NCBI RefSeq assembly: GCF_018614035.1
Contig: NZ_JAGGPA010000025.1
Span: 267,224-331,223, forward strand
Origin: Streptomyces sp. ISL-96
Lineage (GTDB): Bacteria; Actinomycetota; Actinomycetes; Streptomycetales; Streptomycetaceae
Direction: 5' to 3'
DNA: 64,000 nucleotides
Of the stretch, positions 8,368 through 16,815 are shown one piece after another. The notes under the pieces were generated by a model. The model made no database searches, had not been told where the DNA came from, and was given only the letters and a program-made list of their open reading frames with translations. The translations under genes were made by a program, and so were the position numbers. How positions within the stretch are numbered: the stretch's first letter is position 1; each line of letters opens with the position of its first letter.

Positions 8368-9550
8368 AGGCATCCAGGCCGGTGAGCGCCTTGCCCAGCA
8401 CGAGCTGATGCATTTCGACGGTGCCCTCGTAGGTGAGCACCGATTCGAGGTTCGTCGCGTGCCGCATCACGGGGTACTCCAGCGAGATGCCGTTCGCGCC
8501 GAGGATCGTCCTGCTCGTACGGCAGATCTCGATCGCCTCCCGCACATTGTTCAGCTTGCCGAAGCTGACCTGCTCGGGCCGCAGCCGCCCCGCGTCCATA
8601 CGCTGCCCCAGGTGGTGGGCCAGCAGGATGCCCTTGTGGAGTTCGACCGCCATGTCGGCGAGCTTGGCCTGGGTGAGCTGGAAGCCGCCGATCGGCTTCC
8701 CGAACTGCTCGCGGGTCTTCGCGTAGTCGACCGCCGCCTCGAAGCTGGCGCGGGCGGCGCCCATCGCGCCCCACACGATTCCGTACCGCGCGTGACTCAG
8801 ACAGCTCAGCGGCCCCTTGAGCCCCGTGACGTCGGGCAGTACGGCGTCGGCGGGCAGCCGCACCTCGCCCATGACCAGCTCGCTGGTGACGGAGGCGCGC
8901 AGTGACCACTTGTGCTTGATCTCGGGCGCCGAGAAGCCGGGGGCGTCGGTCGGCACGACGAAGCCGCGAATCCCGTCGTCCGTCTGCGCCCACACGACGG
9001 CGACACCCGCCACGGACCCATTCGTGATCCACATCTTGCGGCCCGTCAGCACCCAGTCGGTGCCGTCCTTCTTGGCGTACGTCCGCATCCCGGCCGGGTC
9101 GGAGCCGTGGTCGGGCTCGGTCAGGCCGAAGCAGCCGATGATCGCGCCGGCGGCCATGCCGGGCAGCCAGCGCTGCTTCTGCTCCTCGGAGCCGAAGCGG
9201 TGGATGGCGTACATGGCGAGCGAGCCCTGTACGGAGACCAGGGAGCGGATGCCGGAGTCGGCGGCCTCCAGCTCCAGGCAGGCCAGACCGTACTGGACGG
9301 CGGACGCGCCCGCGCAGCCGTAGCCCTCCAGGGACATGCCGAGCGCGCCGATCGAGCCGAGCTCGCGGGCCAGTTCGCGGATGTTGGGCAGTTCCCCGCG
9401 CTCGTACCAGTCGGCGATGTACGGCATGACGCGGTCGGCGGCCCAGGTCCGTACGGTCTCGCGGATCGCGAGGTCCTCGGGCGCCAGCAGATCGTCGATG
9501 CCGATCGGGTCGCTGGGGTCGAACGGCGGAAGCTTCGAATTTGCGGACAT
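8360..9550 (-). CDS. Acyl-CoA dehydrogenase, glutaryl-CoA dehydrogenase-like
   Basis: A 396-residue FAD enzyme. The ATG at 9548-9550 (MSANSKLPPFDPSDPIG) is preferred because CGGAGGGCC lies just upstream. It contains the N-terminal helical domain, the FAD/substrate motif GCFGLTEPDHGSDP, the GRKMWITNG strand and the C-terminal LTYEGTVEMHQLVLGKALTG, whose Glu is the catalytic base of this subgroup. ARYGIVWG and the overall length fit glutaryl-CoA dehydrogenases, which oxidise and decarboxylate glutaryl-CoA in lysine/tryptophan breakdown. It is monocistronic, so the substrate is inferred only from family resemblance. Confidence 0.88.
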   Translation of the reverse strand: MSANSKLPPFDPSDPIGIDDLLAPEDLAIRETVRTWAADRVMPYIADWYERGELPNIRELARELGSIGALGMSLEGYGCAGASAVQYGLACLELEAADSGIRSLVSVQGSLAMYAIHRFGSEEQKQRWLPGMAAGAIIGCFGLTEPDHGSDPAGMRTYAKKDGTDWVLTGRKMWITNGSVAGVAVVWAQTDDGIRGFVVPTDAPGFSAPEIKHKWSLRASVTSELVMGEVRLPADAVLPDVTGLKGPLSCLSHARYGIVWGAMGAARASFEAAVDYAKTREQFGKPIGGFQLTQAKLADMAVELHKGILLAHHLGQRMDAGRLRPEQVSFGKLNNVREAIEICRTSRTILGANGISLEYPVMRHATNLESVLTYEGTVEMHQLVLGKALTGLDAFR

Positions 9551-9647
9551 TCCTGGCCCTCCGGCGGCTGCTCGGCTCACGGTGTGCTGCGTCACGTGAT
9601 GCGTAAAACTAGCAGTGGTAGTTACTGCTCACGGCCGACGTTACGGC

Positions 9648-11324
9648 TCAGCGCGCGACCCGTCCAGACCCGGCCCGCTCAGCGGGCTCCCGACGCGCCG
9701 GGACCTTCACCTGCGGCGAAGGCTCCTGCTTCTTCTCTTCCCGCGCACCGCAGTCCATCAGCCGCGGCAGTCTCAGCGCGGCCAGCGCGCCGAGCAGCAG
9801 CAGGCCCGCGCTGACGAAGAGCGTCACATGGAGGCCGTGGACGAAGGCGTGCCGCGCGGTGGAGCGCAGCGCGTCACCGGCGGGTCCGCCGATCCGGTCC
9901 GCGATCGTGTACGCCTCGCCGAGCGAGTTCGCCGCGCCCGCGCTCTCCGCCGAGGAGACCCCGGGGACCGAGGCGACGCCGGGCGCGTAGGCGGCGTTCA
10001 TGACGCTGCCGAGCAGGGCGATGCCCATGCCGGCGCCGAGCTGGTAGGACGTCTCGCCGATGGCGGCGGCGCCGCCCGCGTGCTCGGCCGGGGCCTCGCT
10101 CAGCATCGACTCGTACGCCCCGAAGAGCGTGGTCTGGAGCCCGAAGCCGAGCAGCACGAACCCGGTGGTCAGCAGCGCGGGCCGGTCGTGCTGTCCCATC
10201 AGGGTCAGTACGAGCACGGCCGCGGCGGTCAGCGCGAAGCCGGAGGAGACCATGACGCGCGGGCCGAGGCGCTGGAGGGTGTACGAGCCGGTGGCGCCGG
10301 CCGCCATCGCGGCGAAGGTCAGCGGCAGCAGCCGCAGTCCGGTCTCCAGCGGGCCCAGTTCGAGCACCAGCTGGAGGTACTGGACGGCGATCAGCTGCAG
10401 GCCGACGAGCGCCAGCATCGCCAGGACGATGCATCCGACGGAGGTGGAGAAGGCCGCCCTGGCGAACATCGTCACGTCGATGAGCGGCTGCGTCCGCGTC
10501 CTCTGCCGCCGTACGAAGAGAACGAGCAGCGCCGAGCCGACGAGCAGCGGCAGCAGCGTCTTCGCGTCGGCGATGCCCTCGCCGCTGCCGATCCGCTTCA
10601 CCCCGAGGACGACGCCGAGCACGCCGGCCGCGGCCATGAGCGCGCCGAGCACGTCCCATGGGCCCTGTCCGCTCCCCCGGGATTCGGGCAGCAGCCAGCG
10701 GCCGGCCGGCAGTATCAGTGCCATCAGCGGGATGTTGATGAGGAAGACCGAGCCCCACCAGAAGTGCTGGATGAGGAAGCCGCCAAGTACCGGGCCGGTG
10801 GCGGCGCCTATGGCCGCGACCGCGGTCCAGATGCCGATGGCGACGGCGCGCTCGCGCCGGTCGGGGAAGACCTGGCGGAGGATCGACAGCGTGGCGGGCA
10901 TGATCATCGCGCCGCCGATGCCGAGCAGGGCGCGGGCCGCGATGAGGACGTGCGGGCTGTCGGCGAAGGCGGCGAGCGCGGACGCGGCGCCGAAGAGTCC
11001 GTAACCGAGCAGCAGGATGCGGCGGCGCCCGACGCGGTCGCCGAGCGTGCCGAAGAGGATCAGCAGCGAGGCGCAGACCAGCGGGTAGGCGTCGACGATC
11101 CAGAGCAGTTCCATCGCGCCGGGACGCAGGTCCTCGGAGACGGCCGGGACGGCGATGTGCAGGACCGTCGCGTCGAGGGCGACCAGCAGGAGGCTGACGC
11201 ACAGGACGACCAGCACGGCCCAGCGATTGCCGGCGATCCTCGCGGTCTTCACGGTCTTTGCGTGCGGCCGGTGCCCGGGGGCGCCCGCCGACCGCTGTGT
11301 TCCGGCCGTGGTCGTCCCTGACAT
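9648..11324 (-). CDS. MFS drug/H+ antiporter, DHA2 (14-TM) family
   Basis: A 558-residue membrane protein; ATG 11322-11324 preceded by GGGAGGG. Fourteen hydrophobic segments can be followed, with the MFS motif A GTLGDRVGRRRILL after helix 2 and the exporter motif GPVLGGFL in helix 5, as in QacA/SmvA-type exporters. The C-terminus is a basic cytoplasmic tail. No TetR-type regulator is adjacent. A 10-bp palindrome (ACACGCGTGT near 11438-11447) about 115 bp upstream may be an operator. Confidence 0.9.
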   Translation of the reverse strand: MSGTTTAGTQRSAGAPGHRPHAKTVKTARIAGNRWAVLVVLCVSLLLVALDATVLHIAVPAVSEDLRPGAMELLWIVDAYPLVCASLLILFGTLGDRVGRRRILLLGYGLFGAASALAAFADSPHVLIAARALLGIGGAMIMPATLSILRQVFPDRRERAVAIGIWTAVAAIGAATGPVLGGFLIQHFWWGSVFLINIPLMALILPAGRWLLPESRGSGQGPWDVLGALMAAAGVLGVVLGVKRIGSGEGIADAKTLLPLLVGSALLVLFVRRQRTRTQPLIDVTMFARAAFSTSVGCIVLAMLALVGLQLIAVQYLQLVLELGPLETGLRLLPLTFAAMAAGATGSYTLQRLGPRVMVSSGFALTAAAVLVLTLMGQHDRPALLTTGFVLLGFGLQTTLFGAYESMLSEAPAEHAGGAAAIGETSYQLGAGMGIALLGSVMNAAYAPGVASVPGVSSAESAGAANSLGEAYTIADRIGGPAGDALRSTARHAFVHGLHVTLFVSAGLLLLGALAALRLPRLMDCGAREEKKQEPSPQVKVPARREPAERAGSGRVAR

Positions 11325-11767
11325 GTGCGTCCCTCCCAGTGACATCCCTCGCGCTCGGCGGACCGGCGGGACGGCGTTGTCCTACGTCCCTGCGGGCCCG
11401 GCATCGACGGGCGAGTGAGCCGTCAGAGTACGCGAGTTCACACGCGTGTCGCGTGGTGCACCTCTCACCAGGGCGGGAGGCGGGTGTGGCGTGCGCCACG
11501 TCCGGAGCGGATCGGCCGCGGAGCCGTCGGCGATCTTGAGCGGCTCATGTTGGAGCGGGAAATTCCATGCTGAGTTCCGGTGAACGGAATTCATCGACGC
11601 GCATTCACTCTTACGAGCGGCCTCCGAATTAATTGAGCATGAGGGCGCCCCGCTTTCCCGAACGGCCGGGAATTACCCACTCGGTGAGACACACCCCACA
11701 TCACATCGTCATCACAAAGATGCCGGATGGGCCGGGCTTGTCACTCACTCGCTGTAACGTCGATTCA
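11325..11767. other. Divergent promoter region between MFS exporter and PAP2 genes
   Basis: 443 bp with no supported gene. It contains the palindrome ACACGCGTGT near 11438-11447, an AT-rich patch (11555-11640, including GGAATTC elements) and, just before the PAP2 start, TAACGT at 11755-11760 that fits a -10 box of a leaderless transcript. Short open frames here lack ribosome sites. Confidence 0.55.
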
Positions 11768-12820
11768 GTGCGTACCGACCAACTCTTTGCCCGGCTGGAC
11801 CGGGAAGCGGAGCCGCCCAAGATAGAGATCCCCGGGATGAGCCGTACCCGTACGGCCCTCTTCGGTTCGACGCTGGCGTTCTACATCGCCATCGTCTGGG
11901 CTGTGCTGATCACGTCCTGGCTGGTGGCCCTCGACTGGAAGGTCATGCTGTTCCGGCCGTACGAGCAGTGGCCCGAAGTCCATCCCTTCCTGGACTACTT
12001 CGTGGTGCTCGGGCAGCGCGGCCCCACCTCCGTCATGGTGGCGGCCTGGCTCGGCTGGCGCTCCTGGCGGCAGCACACGCTGCGCCCCCTGCTGACGCTG
12101 GGCGCCTCGCTCCTCCTGCTGAACGTGACGGTGGGCTCGGTCAAGCTCGGCCTCGGCCGCCTCGGCCCGCACTACGCGACGGAGATCGGCTCGGCCGAGA
12201 TGTTCGCGGGCGGCGATATATTTCCTTCCGGTCACACCGCCAACGCCGTGGTGACGTGGGGAATCCTGGCCTACCTGGCCACCACCCCGCGGGCCAGGCG
12301 CTGGCTTTCGGTGCTCTCGGCCCTCGTCGCGCTGGGCGTCGGCGCGACCACCGTCTACCTGGGCACCCACTGGCTGAGCGATGTGCTCCTCGGCTGGGCC
12401 GCCGGCCTGCTGATCCTGCTGAGCCTGCCGTGGTTCGAGCCGCTGATCGGGCGCACCGAAGCCTGGATCTTCGCGGTGCGCGAGGCCTGGCGTGCCCGTC
12501 GCAAGCTCGGCGCCGCGCAGCCCGCGCCGGCCGGCGGCCGACTGTCCCCGGCCCTCTTCCCGCAGCGCCACCCCACCGCCCCGTACTCGGCCCAGGCCGA
12601 CACGCCGGCCCGCGAGCCGGTGGGCGCGGGCAGCGGCGGCCGTTCCACGGGCAGCACCAGGACGGCCGGTCACCTCACGCAGCGGCTGACCACCGGGGCG
12701 AAGGGCGTCCGCTCGGAGCGGGCGTCGGTCACTCCGGCGGGCAGCCGCCGGGGTCCGCACGCCGACCGTACGGGCGCGGCGCGTCCCGGGACATCGCCCC
12801 GGCCGGTGGCCGGCGGCTGA
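11768..12820 (+). CDS. PAP2-family phosphatase, membrane-bound
   Basis: Starting at GTG 11768 (VRTDQLFARLDREAEPPK) the protein has 350 residues. There is no Shine-Dalgarno site; a TAACGT box ends 7 bp before the GTG, consistent with leaderless translation. Five to six membrane helices surround the PAP2 signature: VKLGLGRLGP, FPSGHTANAVVTWG (phosphatase motif 2 with catalytic His) and YLGTHWLSDVLLGW (motif 3). The family dephosphorylates lipid phosphates such as phosphatidic acid or undecaprenyl pyrophosphate. The last ~110 residues are a basic, Pro/Gly-rich disordered tail, longer than usual. An alternative start is ATG 11837. Confidence 0.88.
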   Translation: MRTDQLFARLDREAEPPKIEIPGMSRTRTALFGSTLAFYIAIVWAVLITSWLVALDWKVMLFRPYEQWPEVHPFLDYFVVLGQRGPTSVMVAAWLGWRSWRQHTLRPLLTLGASLLLLNVTVGSVKLGLGRLGPHYATEIGSAEMFAGGDIFPSGHTANAVVTWGILAYLATTPRARRWLSVLSALVALGVGATTVYLGTHWLSDVLLGWAAGLLILLSLPWFEPLIGRTEAWIFAVREAWRARRKLGAAQPAPAGGRLSPALFPQRHPTAPYSAQADTPAREPVGAGSGGRSTGSTRTAGHLTQRLTTGAKGVRSERASVTPAGSRRGPHADRTGAARPGTSPRPVAGG

Positions 12821-12866
12821 CCGCCCGCTGGGCCGCGGGGACGGTACGCACAGGCCTCTCCCCGCA

Positions 12867-12912
12867 GGCGAAGGCCCCGGTGAACTCCCATGGAGCCGCC
12901 GGGGCCTTCGCC
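12867..12912. terminator. Bidirectional hairpin terminator
   Basis: Arms GGCGAAGGCCCCGG (12867-12880) and its complement (12899-12912) between the convergent PAP2 gene and the small I78-type gene. Confidence 0.75.
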
Positions 12913-12920
12913 GTGTGCGG

Positions 12921-13136
12921 TCAGCCCTTCCAGCAGCGGATGACGGTGCCGTCCTTGACCTCGAAGTTGAGGCGGCCCTCCAGGTACTCCATGGTGATGA
13001 TCGAGCCCGGCGGAAGCGCCCTGACGGTGCTCCAGCCTCGCTCGCGGGCCAGCCGCTCCGCGTCGGCGGCGTCGAGTCCGACGTACGCCTCGGGAGCGTC
13101 GTCGGGCTGTGCGGAAGGGGTCGGTAGGGATGCCAT
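12921..13136 (-). CDS. Small I78-type proteinase inhibitor-like protein
   Basis: 71 residues from ATG 13134-13136 (MASLPTPSAQ). The second half has the potato-inhibitor-like I78 pattern: DAADAERLARERGW, then RALPPGSIITMEYLEGRLNFEV and the final VIRCWKG. Family members inhibit serine proteases such as elastase and subtilisin. No signal peptide is visible, so it would act inside the cell unless it starts further upstream. It is unlinked to the two secreted proteases 8 kb away. A ribosome site is not obvious. Confidence 0.7.
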   Translation of the reverse strand: MASLPTPSAQPDDAPEAYVGLDAADAERLARERGWSTVRALPPGSIITMEYLEGRLNFEVKDGTVIRCWKG

Positions 13137-13478
13137 GAGACTCACCGTAGGCCGCCCGGAACGCGGAAGGAAGTACCGGGGGCCGGAGCTGAGTGTCACC
13201 GCCCCAGATACCTCAGCGGTCACACTTGTGTCACAGGATCACGACGGGCGTTTGGCATGAACGCCTTCACCCGAAAGGACAGTTCCGTGCCGCCGGGACC
13301 TGAATTGAACAACCTTCGAATGATCACGCAATAACAGGTTCCGAATTCATTCCCGGCTCCCCGCGGGGACGGCCCGCAATTCACCTCGCCCGGCCCCCAC
13401 GAAATCTGACGCCCCGTAGTCGAATTCACGGTTCCCCCACATAATCCGCGTATGCCCCCTGCCTGCGGGCCACCCAGG
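13137..13478. other. Gene-free, locally AT-richer region
   Basis: 342 bp upstream of the I78-type gene and downstream of the WYL regulator. AATTCA elements recur near 13344, 13379 and 13422. A possible 25-codon frame at 13257-13334 has no ribosome site and is not called. Probably promoter and 3' untranslated sequence. Confidence 0.5.
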
Positions 13479-14453
13479 TCAAGCCGGCGCCCCTCGGTCC
13501 AGAGCACGCGCGAGGAGATCACGGGCCGAACTGATCCCGTCGGTGAGCTCCGGCGGCTCGACGACCTCGAAGTCGAAGCCCATCAGCAGGATGTGAATGA
13601 CGAGCACATCGAGGCTCGCCGCCCCGGTGCGCAGCAGACAGCTGTGCTCGTCGACGGCTTCCAGTACGCCCGCACTGGGCGAGACCGCCCGCCGCGCCTC
13701 CTCCAGAGGCACCAGCAGCCGGACCACAGCCGTCGCGGCGTACGCCCCGGTGGAGACGCCCTTCGAGACGTACGCCGCCAAGTCCTCGGCCGGGGGATCG
13801 CGCGGGACGAAGCGCGGGCCGTGCGGGGGCGTCGGGGTGATCCGGTCCGCCCGGAACGTACGCCAGTCGGAGCGGTCCAGGTCCCAGGCGACGAGGTACC
13901 AGCGGCGCTCGGTGCACACCAGGCGGTGCGGCTCGACGGTCCGTCGGGAGGAACTGCCGCCGTGGTCGCGGTACTCGAAGCGCAGCCGCTCGCTGTCCCG
14001 GCAGGCGTTGGCCAGCTCGGTCAGGACCGAGGCGTCGACGGTGGACGCCTCGGGGCCGCGCAGCATGGGGACGGTGAAGGCGTTGAGCGTGCCGACGCGG
14101 CGGCGCAGCCGGTTCGGCAGCACCTGTTCGAGCTTGGCCAGCGCGCGTACGGACGTCTCGCCGATGCCCTCGATGCCCTGTCCGGCGGCGGTACGCAGGC
14201 CGACCGCGACGGCGACGGCCTCCTCGTCGTCGAGCAGCAGCGGCGGCAGTTCGGCTCCCGCGCCGAGCTGGTAGCCGCCGCCGGTGCCGGGGCTGGCGTT
14301 GACGGGGTAGCCGAGTTCGCGCAGCCGGTCGACGTCGCGGCGCACGGTGCGCGGGGTGACGCCGAGCCGCTGGGCCAGGTCGGGCCCGGACCATTCGCGG
14401 TGGGCCTGGAGCAGCGAGAGCAGGCGCAGCAGACGTGCGGAGGTCTCCAACAT
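13479..14453 (-). CDS. HTH/WYL-domain transcriptional regulator (YafY-like)
   Basis: A 324-residue regulator, ATG 14451-14453. Residues 1-60 form a DeoR/HTH_11-type winged helix (LLSLLQAHREWSGPDLAQRL, TPRTVRRDVDRLRELGYPV). Residues about 135-225 are the WYL domain (LRFEYRDHG, EPHRLVCTERRWYLVAWDL), and a C-terminal extension follows. WYL proteins sense ligands, often nucleotides, and repress or activate nearby genes. A 15-bp-arm palindrome lies 14-50 bp upstream of the start and could be its operator as well as the terminator of the gene before it. Confidence 0.9.
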   Translation of the reverse strand: MLETSARLLRLLSLLQAHREWSGPDLAQRLGVTPRTVRRDVDRLRELGYPVNASPGTGGGYQLGAGAELPPLLLDDEEAVAVAVGLRTAAGQGIEGIGETSVRALAKLEQVLPNRLRRRVGTLNAFTVPMLRGPEASTVDASVLTELANACRDSERLRFEYRDHGGSSSRRTVEPHRLVCTERRWYLVAWDLDRSDWRTFRADRITPTPPHGPRFVPRDPPAEDLAAYVSKGVSTGAYAATAVVRLLVPLEEARRAVSPSAGVLEAVDEHSCLLRTGAASLDVLVIHILLMGFDFEVVEPPELTDGISSARDLLARALDRGAPA

Positions 14454-14466
14454 GGGGGCGAGTCTG

Positions 14467-14503
14467 CCAGGGCTTGAGGACAGGTACGGTCCTCAAGCCC
14501 TGG
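14467..14503 (-). terminator. Perfect palindrome between two minus-strand genes (terminator and/or operator)
   Basis: CCAGGGCTTGAGGAC (14467-14481) pairs perfectly with 14489-14503 around a 7-nt loop. It starts 13 bp after the stop of the 14517-15368 gene and overlaps the promoter zone of the WYL regulator. Confidence 0.75.
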
Positions 14504-14516
14504 CGGCCCTCCTCAT

Positions 14517-15368
14517 TTATTTAAGGGTGTCGAGCCGCACGCTGAGGTCGTTGTCGACGGTGAAGTACGGGTACGCCGTCGTCGGCCGGGTCACCCTCGG
14601 CCCCTCTACCGGCCGCACCGGATAGCGGAAGACGCCCTTCTTGTCCCAGACGTCGTCCAGGATGCGCCCCACCCGTATCCCGGCCGCCTGCCCCGGCTCC
14701 GCCTCCGCCGGGCACAGCCACAGGTCCCACAGCCGCTGCTCGTCGCCGCGCCCCTCGGCCAGCGGCTCGTACTCCAGCGTGAAGGTGAACGTGCCGTCCT
14801 CCCGGAGGGTCACCGGTACCCGGTGCACGTCCTTCTTCGCGCCGCGCAGCCTGGCCTCGAGGACCGCGCCCCCACCGAGCCCGGTCCCGGCCCCGTACAG
14901 CCGCCCCTCCAGCGTCATCGCCCCCTGCGCGAACGTGATGGTCCCGGCCTCCGCGTGCGGCGCGCGCAGCCAGCTGCGCACCGCGAGCTTGCCGTCGGCC
15001 GTCGGATAGGGGATGCGTACGGCGACCTGCGCGCGCCCGGGGTCCGGGGCGCGGTCGACGAGCGAGCGCAGGTCCCTGATGCCGGGCTCGATGCGCTGTT
15101 CCCCGGTCTCGTCCCCGTGGGCGGTGAACGCGTCCCAACGGCCCTCCGCCAGCTCGACCGTGCTCGGCAGCACGGCACGCGAGCGGTCGTGCCCGGTGGG
15201 CGTGAGCGGCAGCCGCATGACGTCCGCGGCCGTCTTCCCGCCGCGCCGCCGCAGTACGAGCACCGCGCCGGGCGACGCGTCACCCACGATGTCGAAGGTG
15301 ACGCCGCCCGCGGAGTCCGCGATGCAGTCGGCGCGGGGCGGCTCCGTGCGGGTCGAGGTGCTGGTCAT
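14517..15368 (-). CDS. Conserved hypothetical protein coupled to a GT4 glycosyltransferase
   Basis: A 283-residue protein, ATG 15366-15368, overlapping the end of the glycosyltransferase gene by 4 bp (ATGA), so translation is coupled. It is soluble with no signal peptide. Predicted strands recur (VTFDIVGDASPGAVLVLRRR, AQVAVRIPYPTADGKLAVRSWL, GTFTFTLEYEPL), suggesting repeated beta-sandwich domains. I do not recognise the family. Context suggests a role in making or recognising a cell-surface glycan or polymer. Confidence 0.75.
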   Translation of the reverse strand: MTSTSTRTEPPRADCIADSAGGVTFDIVGDASPGAVLVLRRRGGKTAADVMRLPLTPTGHDRSRAVLPSTVELAEGRWDAFTAHGDETGEQRIEPGIRDLRSLVDRAPDPGRAQVAVRIPYPTADGKLAVRSWLRAPHAEAGTITFAQGAMTLEGRLYGAGTGLGGGAVLEARLRGAKKDVHRVPVTLREDGTFTFTLEYEPLAEGRGDEQRLWDLWLCPAEAEPGQAAGIRVGRILDDVWDKKGVFRYPVRPVEGPRVTRPTTAYPYFTVDNDLSVRLDTLK

Positions 15369-16648
15369 GCGGTCTGCCCTTTCCGGAGCACGGAGGCGGC
15401 CTTGTAGCGGAGGGAGTACGCCCCGTCGAAGACCGCTCCCCGTGAGCGGTACAGCGCGTTCTGGACCCGGCTGCGCGAGCGGCTGTTGGCGCCGCGCGAG
15501 AGGAGTCCGGTGAACAGCGCCTCATGGCGCTCGGCGATGTGCCCCGGATCGAAGCGGGCCGAGCTGTCGAGCGCGGCCGCTCCCATGGCGCGCCGCAGCT
15601 CGTCGTCGTTGATCAGCCCGAGGAGGGCGTCGGCGACCGCGTCGGAGTCCCCCACCGGTACCAGCCGCCCGTCGGATCCCTCATCGATGATCTCGCGCGG
15701 CCCGTGCGGGCAGTCCGTGGAGACCACCGGCAGCCCCGAGCGCATCGCTTCGACGATGGTCATGCCGAAGGACTCGTGGCTGGAGGTGACCGCCGCTATC
15801 GAGCCCTTGACCCACTCGGGCTCGATGGGGTTGGCCGGTCCCATCAGGAAGACGTGGTTGTGCAGCCCGAGTTCGCTGATGAGGGCGTGCAGGGCCTTCT
15901 TCTCGTTGCCGCTCGCGTCGCCGCTGCCGTATATGCGCAGCCGCCAGTCGGGGCGGGCGGCGACGACCTTCGCGAAGGCCTCGATCAGCAGGTCGTACCG
16001 CTTGACCTTGGTGAGCCGGCCGGCCGCGACGACCCATTTGGCGCTGGAGTCGGCCGGCGCGATGAGGGGCGCGGGCACGCTGTTCGGCACAGCCTCGACG
16101 CGTACACCGGGCAGCTTGAGCCGGGTTCGGTAGTCCTGGGCGTCGGCCTCGGTGACGGTGGTGATGGCATCGAGCAGGCCGTAACGGTGGCTCAGTTCGC
16201 GGCGCAGCCGGTAGCCGTGCCCGGCGAGGGTGAGGTGCTCCTGGCCGACTCGCACGGGGCCGCGCCTGGTCTGCCGGGTGATGTGCACGTTGAGTCCGGG
16301 GCGGGTGCCGACGACGACGTCCGCCTCCGTGGACTTCAGGTGCGTGGCGATACGGGCGTCGGTGAGCCGGCTGTACTGCTTGTGGCGCCCGTCGCCGACC
16401 GGGAACACCTTTGCCGGCTGCGTGAACCGCTCGTCGTCGCCGTCGTATCCGTGACTCTTCTTGCGCAGGTCGACCAGATAGTCCAGCCGTACCCCGGCGG
16501 GGGCGCCCATCGCGGGCTCGTCACGGTGGCGGAAGGCCGAGACGATCTCGACGTCGTGCTGCTCGGCCAGCGCCTGGGCGAGGTTGAAGGTCGTACGGAT
16601 CGTGCCGCCGATGCCGTACGCGTTGTGGAGCAGGAAAGAGATGTGCAT
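15365..16648 (-). CDS. GT4-family glycosyltransferase
   Basis: A 427-residue GT-B glycosyltransferase; ATG 16646-16648 (MHISFLLHNAYGIGGTIRTT, the typical GT4 N-terminus with a Gly-rich loop). The C-terminal half has the donor-binding domain with VVAAGRLTKVKRYDLLIEAF, LRIYGSGD and the E-x7-E motif in SSHESFGMTIVEAMRSGLPV. No membrane segment. The tail after residue 390 is basic. It overlaps the next gene by 4 bp. Donor and acceptor are unknown; similar enzymes act in teichoic acid or exopolysaccharide synthesis. Confidence 0.9.
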   Translation of the reverse strand: MHISFLLHNAYGIGGTIRTTFNLAQALAEQHDVEIVSAFRHRDEPAMGAPAGVRLDYLVDLRKKSHGYDGDDERFTQPAKVFPVGDGRHKQYSRLTDARIATHLKSTEADVVVGTRPGLNVHITRQTRRGPVRVGQEHLTLAGHGYRLRRELSHRYGLLDAITTVTEADAQDYRTRLKLPGVRVEAVPNSVPAPLIAPADSSAKWVVAAGRLTKVKRYDLLIEAFAKVVAARPDWRLRIYGSGDASGNEKKALHALISELGLHNHVFLMGPANPIEPEWVKGSIAAVTSSHESFGMTIVEAMRSGLPVVSTDCPHGPREIIDEGSDGRLVPVGDSDAVADALLGLINDDELRRAMGAAALDSSARFDPGHIAERHEALFTGLLSRGANSRSRSRVQNALYRSRGAVFDGAYSLRYKAASVLRKGQTA

Positions 16649-16815
16649 ACGCCGACGCGACCCCCAGATCTTCCGCGGACGTGGTCTCTGTCCGCTTGCT
16701 TTCAGAAATGGACTGTACTGGTCGCAAACCGATCACCCCGGCTCGCATCGAATCGTTCCAATACGGTTGTGACATCGATAGCGCGAGCGGAGCAACCAAA
16801 CTGCCGTTCTACGCA

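Noticed and set aside
13257..13334. 25-codon peptide frame in the WYL/I78-type gap
   Set aside because: No ribosome site, no recognisable precursor motif and no neighbouring processing gene.
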